Assembly (NCBI RefSeq): GCF_900698975.1
Contig: NZ_LR217722.1
Location: 1 to 64,000 of the forward strand
DNA length: 64,000 nt
From: Buchnera aphidicola (Cinara splendens)
Lineage (GTDB): Bacteria > Pseudomonadota > Gammaproteobacteria > Enterobacterales > Enterobacteriaceae
Direction of reading: 5' to 3'
Part shown: piece by piece, positions 11,505 through 24,000 of the stretch
Position numbering within the stretch: the first letter of the stretch is position 1
How the letters are laid out: the number at the start of each line of letters is the position of its first letter
The notes under the pieces: model-generated
What the model was told of the DNA's origin: nothing
Database searches by the model: none
The model's input: only the letters and a program-made list of their open reading frames with translations
Translations under genes and position numbers: made by a program

Positions 11505-11798
11505 ATGAAGCTTCGTCCATTGCATGACAGAGTAATTGTTAAACGTAATGAAGCTGAATCAAAATCTGCTGGTGGTATTGTTTTAACTGGATCTGCAGCT
11601 GGAAAATCTACTCGAGGAGTAGTTTTATCAGTAGGTAAAGGTCGAATTTTAGATAGTGGAATTATTAAAAAATTAGATGTAAAAATCGGTGATGTTGTTA
11701 TATTTAATGAAGGTTATGGTGCAAAAACTGAAACTATTGATAATGAAGAAATATTAATTCTGACTGAAAGTGATATTTTAGCAATTGTAGAAGAATAA
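11505..11798 (+). CDS. groES: Co-chaperonin GroES
   Basis: Ten-kDa lid of the GroEL chamber, 97 residues as in E. coli. [14 protein letters not shown] at the N-terminus, the mobile-loop region [15 protein letters not shown] at about 18-32 and the C-terminal [18 protein letters not shown] are typical. GAGAGGAT precedes the ATG. It is first in the heat-shock operon with groEL 51 bases downstream. Codons are less A/T-extreme than in neighbours, as expected for a highly expressed gene. Confidence 0.98.
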   Translation: MKLRPLHDRVIVKRNEAESKSAGGIVLTGSAAGKSTRGVVLSVGKGRILDSGIIKKLDVKIGDVVIFNEGYGAKTETIDNEEILILTESDILAIVEE

Positions 11799-11831
11799 TA
11801 ATTTCATAATCATATTAACTAAAAATTTTAA

Positions 11832-13502
<1,671 letters not shown>

Positions 13503-13588
13503 GTTTTTTAATTTTAAATGAATTAAAAATTTTACTACAGTAAAAATAGAAATAATGTAATTACACTATTTTATATATACTGATAGTC

Positions 13589-13626
13589 TCCTTGTTCTCT
13601 GTAATAAATAAATATGAGAACAAGGG
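13589..13626 (+). terminator. Hairpin after groEL
   Basis: tccttgttctc (13589-13599) pairs with gagaacaaggg (13616-13626), ten Watson-Crick pairs plus one G-U, with a 16-nt loop. The following bases attatatttatatt are A/T only with few T runs. Position between groEL and efp fits an operon terminator, possibly leaky. Confidence 0.6.
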
Positions 13627-13654
13627 ATTATATTTATATTGTGAGATATATGTT

Positions 13655-14224
13655 ATGACAACTTATAGCGGTACTTCTTTAAAGTCGGGTTTAAAAATTT
13701 TAATAAAAAATCAACCATATGAAATTCAATATAGTGAATTTATAAAACCAGGAAAAGGACAAGCATTTGTTAGAATTAAATTAAGACAATTATTGACTGG
13801 AAAGATATTTAGTAAAACTGTTAAAGCAACAGATGTTTTTTATTCTACTGATATTACAGAAATTACTGCAATTTATTTATATAATAATGGATTTATTTGG
13901 GTATTTATGAACAAGAAAAATTTTGAACACGTCCATGTTTTAAAAAAGTTTTTATATGGGTGTGAAAAATGGTTAATAAATTCTTCTAGTTGTAAAATTA
14001 TTTTATGGAATAATTCTCCTATTTCTGTTCATACCAATACATTTATAAATTTAAAAGTTCAAGATATTGATATTACAGTAAAAGGAGATACTATGAATTC
14101 TACTAGCAAATTAGTTTTTGTAGAAACAGGCGCTTCTATTCGTGTTCCTTTATTTATTAAAAAAGGTGATTTTATTAAAATAGATACTCGTCTTGGAAAA
14201 TATATATCTCGTATAAATCATTAA
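13655..14224 (+). CDS. efp: Elongation factor P
   Basis: Translation factor that relieves stalling at polyproline, 189 residues (188 in E. coli). The modified-lysine loop reads KPGKGQAF with Lys34 retained, as in the beta-lysylated enterobacterial protein. The three beta-barrel domains align along the whole length and the C-terminal IDTRLGKYISRI is typical. The frame extends upstream to 13592 through the groEL terminator hairpin, but family alignment puts the start at MTTYSGTSLKSG. Whether the EpmA/EpmB modifiers exist cannot be seen here. Confidence 0.95.
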   Translation: MTTYSGTSLKSGLKILIKNQPYEIQYSEFIKPGKGQAFVRIKLRQLLTGKIFSKTVKATDVFYSTDITEITAIYLYNNGFIWVFMNKKNFEHVHVLKKFLYGCEKWLINSSSCKIILWNNSPISVHTNTFINLKVQDIDITVKGDTMNSTSKLVFVETGASIRVPLFIKKGDFIKIDTRLGKYISRINH

Positions 14225-14254
14225 TGCAATGGTTATAATATTTATTATTAATAA

Positions 14255-14989
14255 TTAATGTTGGTTTATTTGTACATTTTTTCTATAACTCTCCCATTCA
14301 AATGTTAACCATAAACTATTTCCTAAACTCATTCTATCGAGAACTCTTTCCCCCAATAGACTATTTAATTTTTTATGGTTTAAATTAGACAAAATACCAG
14401 TAGGTTTTTGAGAAGATGATCTTCTATCTATAATCTGGTTAATAATCATTTTTTCATATCTAGATTCTATTTGCATTCCAATTTCATCGATTATAAGTAA
14501 GTCTACTGTGCTAAAGTTATGCAATAATTTTTCTTCAGTTATCTTTGAAGACGTCTGATTAAAAGTACTTTTAAGGGTTGACATAAGATCTGCAACTGTG
14601 ATGATTAATATATTATTTCCTCGTAAAATTAAATAATTTCCAATAGCTGAAGCTAAATGATTTTTTCCTGTTCCAGGTCGACCTGAAAATATAAAACTAG
14701 AAATACTATTTTTAAAATTTTCAGCATATCTTCGGGCAGCACACAGAACTGTTTTATGTCCTTCATGATTTATTTTATAGTTTTCGAAAGAACAATTTTT
14801 ATATAATTCTCGTATTCCAGATCGACCTAAAATTCTTTGTATTTTTGTAGCTTTATTTTTTTGAATAACAGATTCAGAATATTTTTTTCCTTGTTCTTGG
14901 TTCCAAGATAATAACTCCTTATCATTAAAAAATTTTGGTTCTATATAGGAAGGCATGATTTTTTTTAGTTTTTTTAAAAAATTATTCAT
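14255..14989 (-). CDS. dnaC: DnaC, helicase loader
   Basis: AAA+ protein that loads the DnaB replicative helicase at the origin, 244 residues (245 in E. coli). Walker A is the DnaC-type GRPGTGKN at 103-110 and Walker B DLLIIDE at 163-169. INQIIDRRSSSQKPTG and LLGERVLDRM match the family, including the DRR and arginine-finger region. It appears intact, in contrast to dnaA. It converges on efp, with only 30 bases between the stops. Confidence 0.96.
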   Translation of the reverse strand: MNNFLKKLKKIMPSYIEPKFFNDKELLSWNQEQGKKYSESVIQKNKATKIQRILGRSGIRELYKNCSFENYKINHEGHKTVLCAARRYAENFKNSISSFIFSGRPGTGKNHLASAIGNYLILRGNNILIITVADLMSTLKSTFNQTSSKITEEKLLHNFSTVDLLIIDEIGMQIESRYEKMIINQIIDRRSSSQKPTGILSNLNHKKLNSLLGERVLDRMSLGNSLWLTFEWESYRKNVQINQH

Positions 14990-15226
14990 TTATAGTATTT
15001 ATTTCTCCATGTTTTATTAGTGCTAATATTTATAGTAATTTTTAAAAATTTTTTTTATTTCTTCTTTAAAACATAATTTTAACTATAACTTTTATGATAT
15101 AATAATTTTTAATTGACGATTGTTTTATGTGAATGTTATTAATTATATGTTATTATAATCATAAACATAAGATTTTATTAAATGTATAGTATATGTAATT
15201 TTATAGATTATATTTGATGTACTTTA

Positions 15227-15805
15227 TTAAATTATATAATTTTTTATATAAAACAATGAAAATGATACTATTCCTATTTTTTTATTTTTTATTAATTTCC
15301 ATGTTTTAGGTATATAAATATTATTATCTATGTGTTCAATATATATGATGGAATCTTTATTAATCCAATTATATTGTTCTAAATACTGAATAGATTTATT
15401 AAGCAATATTTTATTGTAGAAAGGTGGATCCAAATAAATAATATCATATGGTGTACCATTTTTCTTTAACCACCATAAAGTATTAGTATGAAAAACTGAT
15501 ATATTGGTAATAGAAAAAATTTTTAGTGTTTTTTTTAGTTTATTAACTAGAATATACTTTTTTTCTAAAGCTGTAACTGATGTAGCTAATCGAGATACTG
15601 ATTCTATACTTAAGTTCCCGCTTCCAGAAAAACAATCTAAACATATGGAGTTTTTTATATATTGCTGTAACCAATTAAATAATACTTGTTTAATACGATT
15701 TCTAGTTGGTCTTACATTTATTTTATTAACTGAATGTAATACTCTATTTTTTAAAAATCCACCAGTAATACGAATTTTTTTTTGTCTTTTTTTTTGTTTT
15801 TTCAT
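15227..15805 (-). CDS. rsmD: 16S rRNA (guanine(966)-N2)-methyltransferase
   Basis: Methylates G966 of 16S rRNA using S-adenosylmethionine. The SAM motif DCFSGSGNLS is at 57-66 and the catalytic DPPF at 126-129. The RPT box (VRPTRNRIKQVLFNWL) near the N-terminus is typical. The length is 192 against 198 in E. coli. The lysine-rich N-terminus is probably unstructured. It is divergent from ftsY, its usual neighbour. Confidence 0.93.
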   Translation of the reverse strand: MKKQKKRQKKIRITGGFLKNRVLHSVNKINVRPTRNRIKQVLFNWLQQYIKNSICLDCFSGSGNLSIESVSRLATSVTALEKKYILVNKLKKTLKIFSITNISVFHTNTLWWLKKNGTPYDIIYLDPPFYNKILLNKSIQYLEQYNWINKDSIIYIEHIDNNIYIPKTWKLIKNKKIGIVSFSLFYIKNYII

Positions 15806-15877
15806 TTTTGTAATTTTTTGTAGAATTTTTTAAATAAAATATTGTAAATATTATAATAATAAAAAATTGAGGTTTAT

Positions 15878-16923
15878 ATGTGTAATAAAAAAAAAATTTT
15901 TTTTCTAGTTTAAAATCTTTTTTTAAAAAAAAAAATCAGAATAATACTTCTGAAAATAAAAAAAAAACCTGTTTAAAAGATTCTTCTTCAAATTCATCTA
16001 ATTATAAAATTAGTTCTTTTTTTAATAGTTATGTACATAGTACCAAAAATTTTTTTATTAATAAAATAAATAGTATTTTTTATGCACCAAAATTAGATGA
16101 ACAGATGCTTAAAGAATTAAAAAATTTATTATTGTCATCTGATTTTGGAATAACTGCTACTGAAAAAATTTTGCATATATTCAAAAAACATATTAAAAGA
16201 AAAAATTTAATAAATTCTAAAAAAGCTATTATATATTTTAAAAATTTGTTATTAAATATGTTAGTTGTATCTAAAGATAAACGTTGTAGTATTTCTGAAG
16301 CTAAAATGCCATTTATAATTTTAATTATTGGAGTTAATGGTGTAGGAAAAACTACTGTTGCTACAAAATTAGCATATTATTATAAAAAACTTGGTTATTC
16401 TACTATGGTTGCTGCAGGTGATACTTATAGATCTGCTGCAATTGATCAATTAATGGATTTAGGTGCATTACATGGAATTCCAGTTTTTTCTAAACCTCTA
16501 GGTTCAGATCCTGCTTCAGTTGTATTTGACGCAATTAAAGAATCCATAAAACAAAAAAAGAATATTTTGATTATTGATACTGCTGGTCGTTTACATAATA
16601 AAAATCATTTAATTCAGGAATTACAAAAAATTAATCGAGTAATTAATAAATGTCATCCTACAGCGCCTCATGAAATATTTTTAGTACTAGATTCTGGAAT
16701 TGGTCAAAATTCTATAGAACAGGCTAGAGTTTTTTCTTCCAATCTTCCTGTTACAGGGTCGATTATTACTAAATTAGATGGTACAGCTAAAGGTGGAATT
16801 ATTTTTTCAATTGCTCATGAGCTAACAATTCCTATTTGTTTTGTTGGTACAGGAGACAAAATAACAGATTTTTCATCTTTTGATAGTACAAAATTTGTTG
16901 ATAGTTTTTTTAATATTAGTTAA
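15878..16923 (+). CDS. ftsY: FtsY, signal recognition particle receptor, frameshifted at a poly(A) tract
   Basis: SRP receptor GTPase that delivers ribosomes to the translocon. As written, the ATG at 15878 meets a TAA at 15911 after 11 codons. One added base in the A10 run at 15887-15896 (followed by T8) restores one frame of 348 residues, starting MCNKKKNFFSSLKSFFKKK and running to the normal C-terminus. The intact part holds the N domain (about 70-150) and G domain with GVNGVGKTT, DTAGR, TKLDGTAKGG and GTGDKI. The N-terminal A domain is short and Ser/Asn/Lys rich. In-frame internal ATG at 16105 would cut into the N domain, so it is an unlikely true start. Slippage rescue is inferred from known Buchnera behaviour. 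Confidence 0.85.
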
Positions 16924-17002
16924 ATCATATTAATTTGTTAATTTGTTAGTGGATTCATGGTTTAATCAGAATGCACAGTTTATATTGTACTTTTAGGATA
17001 AA

Positions 17003-17878
17003 ATGAAAAAAATAAAACATCAAGTTCAAACAATCAGTTTTTTAAATATTGGCAGTTTAGATGCCTATATTCGTATGGCAAATTCTTTTTCTATATTATC
17101 GTCTAAAAAAGAAAAATTACTTGCAGAAAAATTGTTTTTTTACAGAGATATAGAGTCAGCAAAATTATTAATTTTATCAAATTTGAGATTTGTAATTCAT
17201 GTTGCTAAAAATTATTCAGGATATGGTTTGCCACAAGCTGATTTAATTCAAGAAGGAAATATTGGTTTAATGAAAGCTATTAGGCGTTTTAACCCTAATA
17301 TTAATGTTCGCCTAGTTTCATTTGCTGTACATTGGATAAAATCTGAAATTCATGAATATGTTTTAAAAAATTGGCGAATAGTAAAGGTTGCTACCACTAA
17401 AGCACAACGAAAATTGTTTTTTAATTTAAGGAAATCTAAGAAAAGATTAGGCTGGTTTAATCTTCATGAAATAGATGTTGTTGCACGTGAATTAGGTGTT
17501 AGTAGACAAGAAGTAAAAGAAATGGAAGCAAGAATGTCTGCTCAAGATATAACTTTAGATATTACACCCTCAGATTCTCAATCCGATTATTCTACAAATA
17601 ACACACGCTCTTCTCTTTACTTAGAAGATAAAAAATCAAATTTTGCGATGAAAGTTGAACAAGATAACTGGGCCTTACATGCTTCTAATAAATTAAGTAA
17701 TGCGTTACTAATATTAGATGAAAGAAGCCAACAAATTATTAAAAGACGTTGGTTAAATAAAAATAGTTCTAAAATTACATTACAGGCTATTGCTCAAGAT
17801 TACGGAATTTCAGCTGAAAGAGTTCGTCAGTTAGAAAAAAATGCTATGAAAAAATTAAAAATAGCAATTGAAGCATAA
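17003..17878 (+). CDS. rpoH: RpoH, heat-shock sigma factor 32
   Basis: Directs RNA polymerase to heat-shock promoters such as the one before groES. Region 2 reads [34 protein letters not shown] in separate recognisable blocks, with the -10-reading segment [16 protein letters not shown]. Region 4 shows [21 protein letters not shown]. The length is 291 against 284. The extra residues lie in a Ser/Asn-rich stretch near 190-210. TAGGATAAA precedes the ATG. It follows ftsY; ftsE and ftsX, between them in E. coli, are absent. Confidence 0.96.
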   Translation: MKKIKHQVQTISFLNIGSLDAYIRMANSFSILSSKKEKLLAEKLFFYRDIESAKLLILSNLRFVIHVAKNYSGYGLPQADLIQEGNIGLMKAIRRFNPNINVRLVSFAVHWIKSEIHEYVLKNWRIVKVATTKAQRKLFFNLRKSKKRLGWFNLHEIDVVARELGVSRQEVKEMEARMSAQDITLDITPSDSQSDYSTNNTRSSLYLEDKKSNFAMKVEQDNWALHASNKLSNALLILDERSQQIIKRRWLNKNSSKITLQAIAQDYGISAERVRQLEKNAMKKLKIAIEA

Positions 17879-18492
17879 TTATTATTAATAACGTATTTTT
17901 TTGGATTGTTAGTATTTATTCTTGAATTTCTATTTCTTTTTTAAAAATAGTTAATCTATAAACATATTTCTTTAATATATGTATTTATATAAAGATTTTA
18001 ACAATTTTTTTTCTTTTGATTTTTTATCATATTATAGCAAAGTATTGATTGCTGATTTTAGTAAAATCAATATATTTTTTACTATCAGTATGTTTATAAT
18101 TTTATATTATTTAGAATAATATATTTTTTATAATATTAAATATTTTTTAAGTATTATAATATTTATAATGGTTTATTATAAATATTTACATAATAAATTA
18201 AATTTTGAGAGATTATATTAACAAGTAATCTTGTTTTTTTTAAATAAATAATTAATATTTTTTAAGTATTAATGAATATTAGGCGATAAAAGTACATATT
18301 ATATATTTTAATATGTATTAATAATATTAATTGAAAAATATTTGATATCGATAAATTATATTAGAAATTTTTTATAATAATATTTTTTATGTATGTATGA
18401 AACTAATAGTTATCCATTTTAGATAACTTAAATAGTTAATTATTTTGGTGTTTGTTGTTTTTTGCATGAATATTAAAACAGGAAAAACATGT
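17879..18492. other. Gene-free stretch between rpoH and metE
   Basis: About 610 bases with no credible coding sequence. An 18-nt direct repeat aatattttttaagtatta occurs at 18139-18156 and 18254-18271. The metE ribosome-binding site acaggaaaa lies at the right end. An in-frame upstream ATG for metE at 18469 adds residues that are not in the family. Other Buchnera carry genes here, but I cannot name the relic. Confidence 0.55.
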
Positions 18493-20775
18493 ATGGCTAT
18501 AAAAAATCATGTACTAGGATTTCCCAGAATTGGTACGCATCGTGAATTAAAATTTGCTTTAGAAAATTATTGGTCAAAAAAAATTACTTTACATGATTTA
18601 TTAACAGTAGGTAAAACTATTAGACATAGCAACTGGAAATACCAAGCTGATTGTGGTTTAGATTGTGTAACTGTAGGTGATTTTGCATGGTATGATCATG
18701 TTTTAAACGTTAGTATGATGATTAATAATGTTCCTAAAAGACATCAAATAGATAAGTCTAAGTTAGACTTAGATACTTTATTTAGAATTGCTAGAGGGTC
18801 AAAAGTAATTGATAAAAATTGTTCTGCTTCTGAGATGACTAAGTGGTTCGATACAAATTATCATTTTATTGTACCTGAATTATCTTGTAATCAAAATTTT
18901 TATTTTGCCTGGAAACAGATTTTAGAAGAAACCGATGAAGCATTGTCATTAGGATATACAGTAAAACCAGTTTTATTAGGACCGCTTACATATTTATGGT
19001 TAGGTAAAGTTAAAGGAACTAACTTCTCTAAGTTAGACCTTTTAGAGAAAATATTACCTGTTTATAAAGAAGTATTAATGGAATTATCTAATAGAAATAT
19101 TGAGTGGATCCAAATTGATGAACCTATTTTAGTTTTAGATATTCCTATAAAATGGAAGAAAGCTTTTATTGATGTTTATAAAGTATTAAAAAATAATAAA
19201 ATAAAAATTATGTTATCTACATATTTTGGTGATATACATAATAATATAGATATAATTAATAAGTTATCAATTGATGGTTTACATATTGATTTAGTTGCAG
19301 GAAGATATGACATATGTCAATTACACAATTATTTTAACAAAAAATTCTTGTTATCATTAGGAATAATTAACGGACGTAACATTTGGAAAACAGATTTATT
19401 AAAATGGTATACGAAATTAAATTTATTTAAAAAAGTTAAACGCATCTTTTGGATTAGCACATCTTGTTCACTTCTACACGTTCCTTTAGATATATCACTA
19501 GAAGATAATTTAACAGATTTTGTGAAATCCTGGTTTGCATTTGGAATGCAAAAGTGTTTAGAAATATCTATTTTGTCTCGCGTACTAAATAAAAATTTAG
19601 ATATAGAAGAAATACATCGTTGGATTGAACCTATTAATGCATATAAATCATCTAATATAGTTAATAATGTTGTAGTGCAAAAACGCGTATTGCAAATTTC
19701 TTCTGATCAAATGAAAAGAGAGCATGATTTTACTGCACGTTCGATTATTCAAAAGAAAAAATTAAATTTATCAATTTTACCTACTACTACAATTGGTTCT
19801 TTTCCGCAAACTACAGACATTAGAAAGTTAAGATTAGATTATAAAAATAAGAAGATTAGCCAATCAGATTATGAGAATAGTTTAAAAATACATATTAAAA
19901 ATAATATTATTCAACAGGAAAAACTAGGATTAGATGTTTTAGTACACGGTGAACCAGAAAGAAATGATATGGTTGAATATTTTAGTGAGTATTTAGAAGG
20001 TTTTGTTTTTACTCAATACGGTTGGGTACAAAGTTATGGTTCGCGATGCGTTAAACCTCCTGTTATTGTAGGAGATATTAGTCGGATTACTCCTATTACG
20101 GTTATGTGGTCAAAATTTGCTCAATCATTAACTAATAAACCAGTTAAAGCTATGTTAACAGGACCAGTTACAATTTTATGTTGGTCTTTTCCTCGCGAAG
20201 ATATTTCTAAAGAGTGCATAGCTCAGCAAATTGCTTTAGCCTTGAGAGATGAAGTATTAGATCTAGAAAATGCTGGTATTAATATTATTCAAATTGATGA
20301 GCCTGCTTTACGAGAAGGATTACCTTTAAGAAAATGTTACTGGGATTATTATTTATCATGGGCAGTTAAAGCATTTAAGTTATGTTCATCCGGAGTAAAA
20401 GATAGTACACAAATTCATACACATATGTGTTACTGTGATTTTCATGATATTATGCCTGCAATAGTAGATTTAGATGCTGATGTGATTACTATTGAAACAT
20501 CTCGTTCAGATATGGATTTATTAGAATTTTTTAAAACATTTAAATACCCTAATGATATTGGTCCAGGAGTATATGATATTCATTCTCCAAACATTCCTAC
20601 GGTTGATTGGATTGAAAAATTATTAATTAAAGCAGTAGAATATATTCCTATACAACAGTTATGGGTAAATCCAGATTGTGGTTTAAAAACTCGTAATTGG
20701 ATGGAAACATTATTAGCTTTACAAAATATGATACAAGCTACTAAAAATGTTCGAAAAAAATTTTCAAAAGAATAA
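18493..20775 (+). CDS. metE: Cobalamin-independent methionine synthase
   Basis: Transfers a methyl group from 5-methyltetrahydrofolate to homocysteine. 760 residues against 753 in E. coli. The catalytic C-terminal half keeps the zinc ligands: H and C in THMCYC, the Glu of ETSRSDM and the Cys of NPDCGLKTR. TTTIGSFPQT and IQIDEPALREGLPL are family blocks. The start MAIKNHVLGFPRIG is preceded by AGGAA. metF at 34175 supplies its methyl donor. It needs homocysteine from outside this window. Confidence 0.97.
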   Translation: MAIKNHVLGFPRIGTHRELKFALENYWSKKITLHDLLTVGKTIRHSNWKYQADCGLDCVTVGDFAWYDHVLNVSMMINNVPKRHQIDKSKLDLDTLFRIARGSKVIDKNCSASEMTKWFDTNYHFIVPELSCNQNFYFAWKQILEETDEALSLGYTVKPVLLGPLTYLWLGKVKGTNFSKLDLLEKILPVYKEVLMELSNRNIEWIQIDEPILVLDIPIKWKKAFIDVYKVLKNNKIKIMLSTYFGDIHNNIDIINKLSIDGLHIDLVAGRYDICQLHNYFNKKFLLSLGIINGRNIWKTDLLKWYTKLNLFKKVKRIFWISTSCSLLHVPLDISLEDNLTDFVKSWFAFGMQKCLEISILSRVLNKNLDIEEIHRWIEPINAYKSSNIVNNVVVQKRVLQISSDQMKREHDFTARSIIQKKKLNLSILPTTTIGSFPQTTDIRKLRLDYKNKKISQSDYENSLKIHIKNNIIQQEKLGLDVLVHGEPERNDMVEYFSEYLEGFVFTQYGWVQSYGSRCVKPPVIVGDISRITPITVMWSKFAQSLTNKPVKAMLTGPVTILCWSFPREDISKECIAQQIALALRDEVLDLENAGINIIQIDEPALREGLPLRKCYWDYYLSWAVKAFKLCSSGVKDSTQIHTHMCYCDFHDIMPAIVDLDADVITIETSRSDMDLLEFFKTFKYPNDIGPGVYDIHSPNIPTVDWIEKLLIKAVEYIPIQQLWVNPDCGLKTRNWMETLLALQNMIQATKNVRKKFSKE

Positions 20776-20989
20776 GTTGTAACATACATTCCACTTAATG
20801 CGATTTGATAAAATGTTAATTGTGTTTAGTGGTTTGTTTATAGTTTTTGTATATAACATATTTACTGAAGATTGCTGATTGTTTTTTATCTCATTAAACA
20901 TATAATATATATTATATTTTTTATTTATTTTTATTTTTTATCTTTAGTAATATAAATATTATTTATATATTTTAATATAATATAAAATA

Positions 20990-21015
20990 TCGAGCTGTTC
21001 ATACAATCAGCTCGA
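20990..21015 (-). terminator. Terminator at the end of the rpoBC operon
   Basis: tcgagctg (20990-20997) pairs perfectly with cagctcga (21008-21015) around a 10-nt loop. It lies ten bases past the rpoC stop on the minus strand and is followed there by ATATTTTATATTATATT. It also separates convergent metE, so it may act on both strands. Confidence 0.75.
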
Positions 21016-21025
21016 ATTTATATAA

Positions 21026-24000
21026 TTATAAATTATTATTGATTTTTTCAGTAGCATTTAATAATTCGGATAAATTTGCTGCTGCTTCTTCAGGACTAAT
21101 AGACGTAGTATTTTTTTTTCGTTGTGAGGAATTTTTGATTTTTGTTTTTAATCTTTTTTTATGATATTTATATCCTGTTCCAGCTGGAATTAATCTACCA
21201 ACAATTACATTTTCTTTTAATCCGCGTAATTTGTCTTTTTTTCCAGCTACAGCAGATTCTGTTAACACACGTGTAGTTTCCTGAAATGATGCTGCCGAAA
21301 TAAATGATTCAGTAGCTAAAGATGCCTTTGTAATACCAAGTAAATCACGAGAAAACCTTGCTATTTTTTTCTTTTTAGTTATGAGTTTTTTGTTTTCTAA
21401 CATAATACTAGAATACTCTGTTTGTTCACCTGGTAAAAAATTAGAATCACCAGAATTTGTTATCGTAGCTTTTCGCAACATTTGTCTAATTATGACTTCA
21501 ATATGTTTATTATTTATTTTTACACCTTGCAATCGATATACTTCTTGTACTTCGTTTACTATATAGTTAGTAACAGCTTGTATACCTCTTAATCTTAAGA
21601 TATCATGTGGAGATTCTGGTCCATCGGAAATAGTATCTCCTTTTTCGACTCTTTCCCCTTCAAAAACATTTAATTGTCTCCATTTTGGTATCATTTCTTC
21701 ATAAACGTTATTTCCGTTAAGAGGAGTTATAATTAATCTTCTTTTTCCTTTGGTTTCTTTTCCAAAAGAAATAATTCCATTAATTTCAGCTAAAATGGCT
21801 AATTCTTTAGGTTTTCTAGCTTCAAATAAATCTGCTACTCGGGGCAAACCTCCTGTAATATCTTTTGTTCCTGCTGATTCTTGAGGAACTCGAGCTAATG
21901 TATCTCCTGAAGATATTTTCATTCCATTATCTAACTGTACAATTGATTTTCCAGGTAAAAAATATTGAGCCGGCATATCAGTACCGGGTATAAATATATC
22001 AGAACCTGTTTTGTTAATAATTTTTAAAGAAGGTTTTAAATCTTTTCCTTGTACATTTCTTTCTGATGTGTCAAGTATGACAATAGAAGATAAACCTGTT
22101 AATTCATCGGTTTGTTTTGTAACACTTTGTCCATCAATTATATCAATAAATTGAATATATCCGCTTACTTCAGTAATTACGGGAATGGTGTGTGGATCCC
22201 ATCGTGCAATTATTTCTCCGGATTTAACTTCTTCACCTTCTCCTTTTGTTAATATTGATCCATATGGTATTTTGTAACTTTCCTGTGTTTTTCCTGCTTC
22301 ATCTATCATTTTTAATTCAACATTTCTTGAAATTATGACGATTTTTCCATCTGAGTTTATTACGGATTTTGCTCGATTTAAATGAATTAATCCATTTTTA
22401 CGAATTTGAATACTAGATTCAGCAGCTACTTTGGAAGCAGCTCCCCCAATGTGAAATGTACGCATAGTTAATTGTGTTCCAGGTTCACCAATAGACTGAG
22501 CAGCAATAACACCTATTGCTTCCCCTTTATGAACTAATTTTCCTCTAGCTAAATCACGTCCATAGCAATGTGAGCATACTCCAAAATTTGTTTCACAGTG
22601 TACCACTGACCTTACCTTGATTGTTTCTATGTGATTTTTTTCTAAAATATTACACCATGTTTCATTTAATAATGTATTTTGTGGTATTAAAATTTTTTTG
22701 GAATCTGTATAATGAATGTCTTCTACAGTTATACGTCCTAAAACTCTTTCTCTAAGGGGTTCTTTAACATCGCCTCCTTCAATTAAAGGACTCATTAAAA
22801 TTCCTTCGCGAGTTTTACAATCAGTTTCTGTAACTACTAAATCTTGTGCTACATCGACCAGTCTTCTAGTTAAATAGCCTGAGTTAGCAGTTTTTAAGGC
22901 AGTATCAGCTAATCCTTTTCTTGCTCCATGAGTAGAAATAAAATATTGTAGTACGTTTAATCCTTCTCTAAAATTTGCTGTTATTGGTGTTTCTATGATA
23001 GACCCATCAGGTTTTGCCATTAGTCCACGCATTCCAGCTAATTGTCTAATTTGAGCAGCAGAACCTCTTGCTCCAGAATCAGCCATAATGAAAATATTGT
23101 TAAAGGATTTTTGTTTTATTTCTTTTTGATTTTTGTCATAAAAAATATCATGTGATAAATTTTTCATCATAGCTGTTGCAATATTTTCATTTGCATCAGC
23201 CCATATATCTATTATTTTGTTATATCGTTCGCTCGAAGTCACCAATCCAGTCTGAAATTGTTTATGTATTTCAGAAACTTCTTTTTCTGCTTCTAATAAA
23301 ATATTCTTTTTGTTTTTTGGTATAATAATATCGTTAATTCCAACAGAAACACCAGATTTTGCTGCATATGAAAATCCAGTGTACATAATTTGATCAGCTA
23401 AATTAACTGTTTCTTTTAATCCTAAAACTCGATAACAAATATTCAAAATATTAGATATATCTATTTTTTTTAATGTTTTATTTATTATTTTAAATGGTAA
23501 TCCTTGAGGTATAATAGTCCAAAAAATAGCTCTACCTATAGTAGTTTTGACGATTTTTTTTTGTTCTATTAGATTATTGTCATTATTTTTAATATACTCG
23601 GATATACGAATATTAACGATAGAATGTAAATCGACTGATCCTAAAGCATACATACGCTCAGCTTCCTTAGAAGAAGAGAGTAACATACCAGATCCTTTTC
23701 CGTTGATTTTTTTTCGTGTCATATAATATATACCTAGAATTACATCTTGAGATGGAACAATTATAGGTTCTCCATTAGCTGGAGATAATATATTTTTGGT
23801 CGACATCATTAGTGATCGTGCTTCTTTTTGAGCTGATTTTGTTAATGGAATATGAATAGCCATTTGATCTCCATCAAAATCAGCATTATATGCAGCACAC
23901 ACTAATGGGTGTAACTGTATTGCTTTTCCTTCTATTAAAATAGGTTCAAAAGCTTGTATTCCTAATCGATGTAACGTAGGTGCGCGATTAAGTAAAATAG

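Noticed and set aside
13592..13654. A longer EF-P starting at 13592
   Set aside because: The extra 21 residues overlap the groEL terminator hairpin and are absent from the EF-P family.
18139..18271. 18-nt direct repeat as the target or ends of a mobile element
   Set aside because: The 97 bases between the copies encode nothing, the repeat is A/T-rich, and no transposase relic is nearby.
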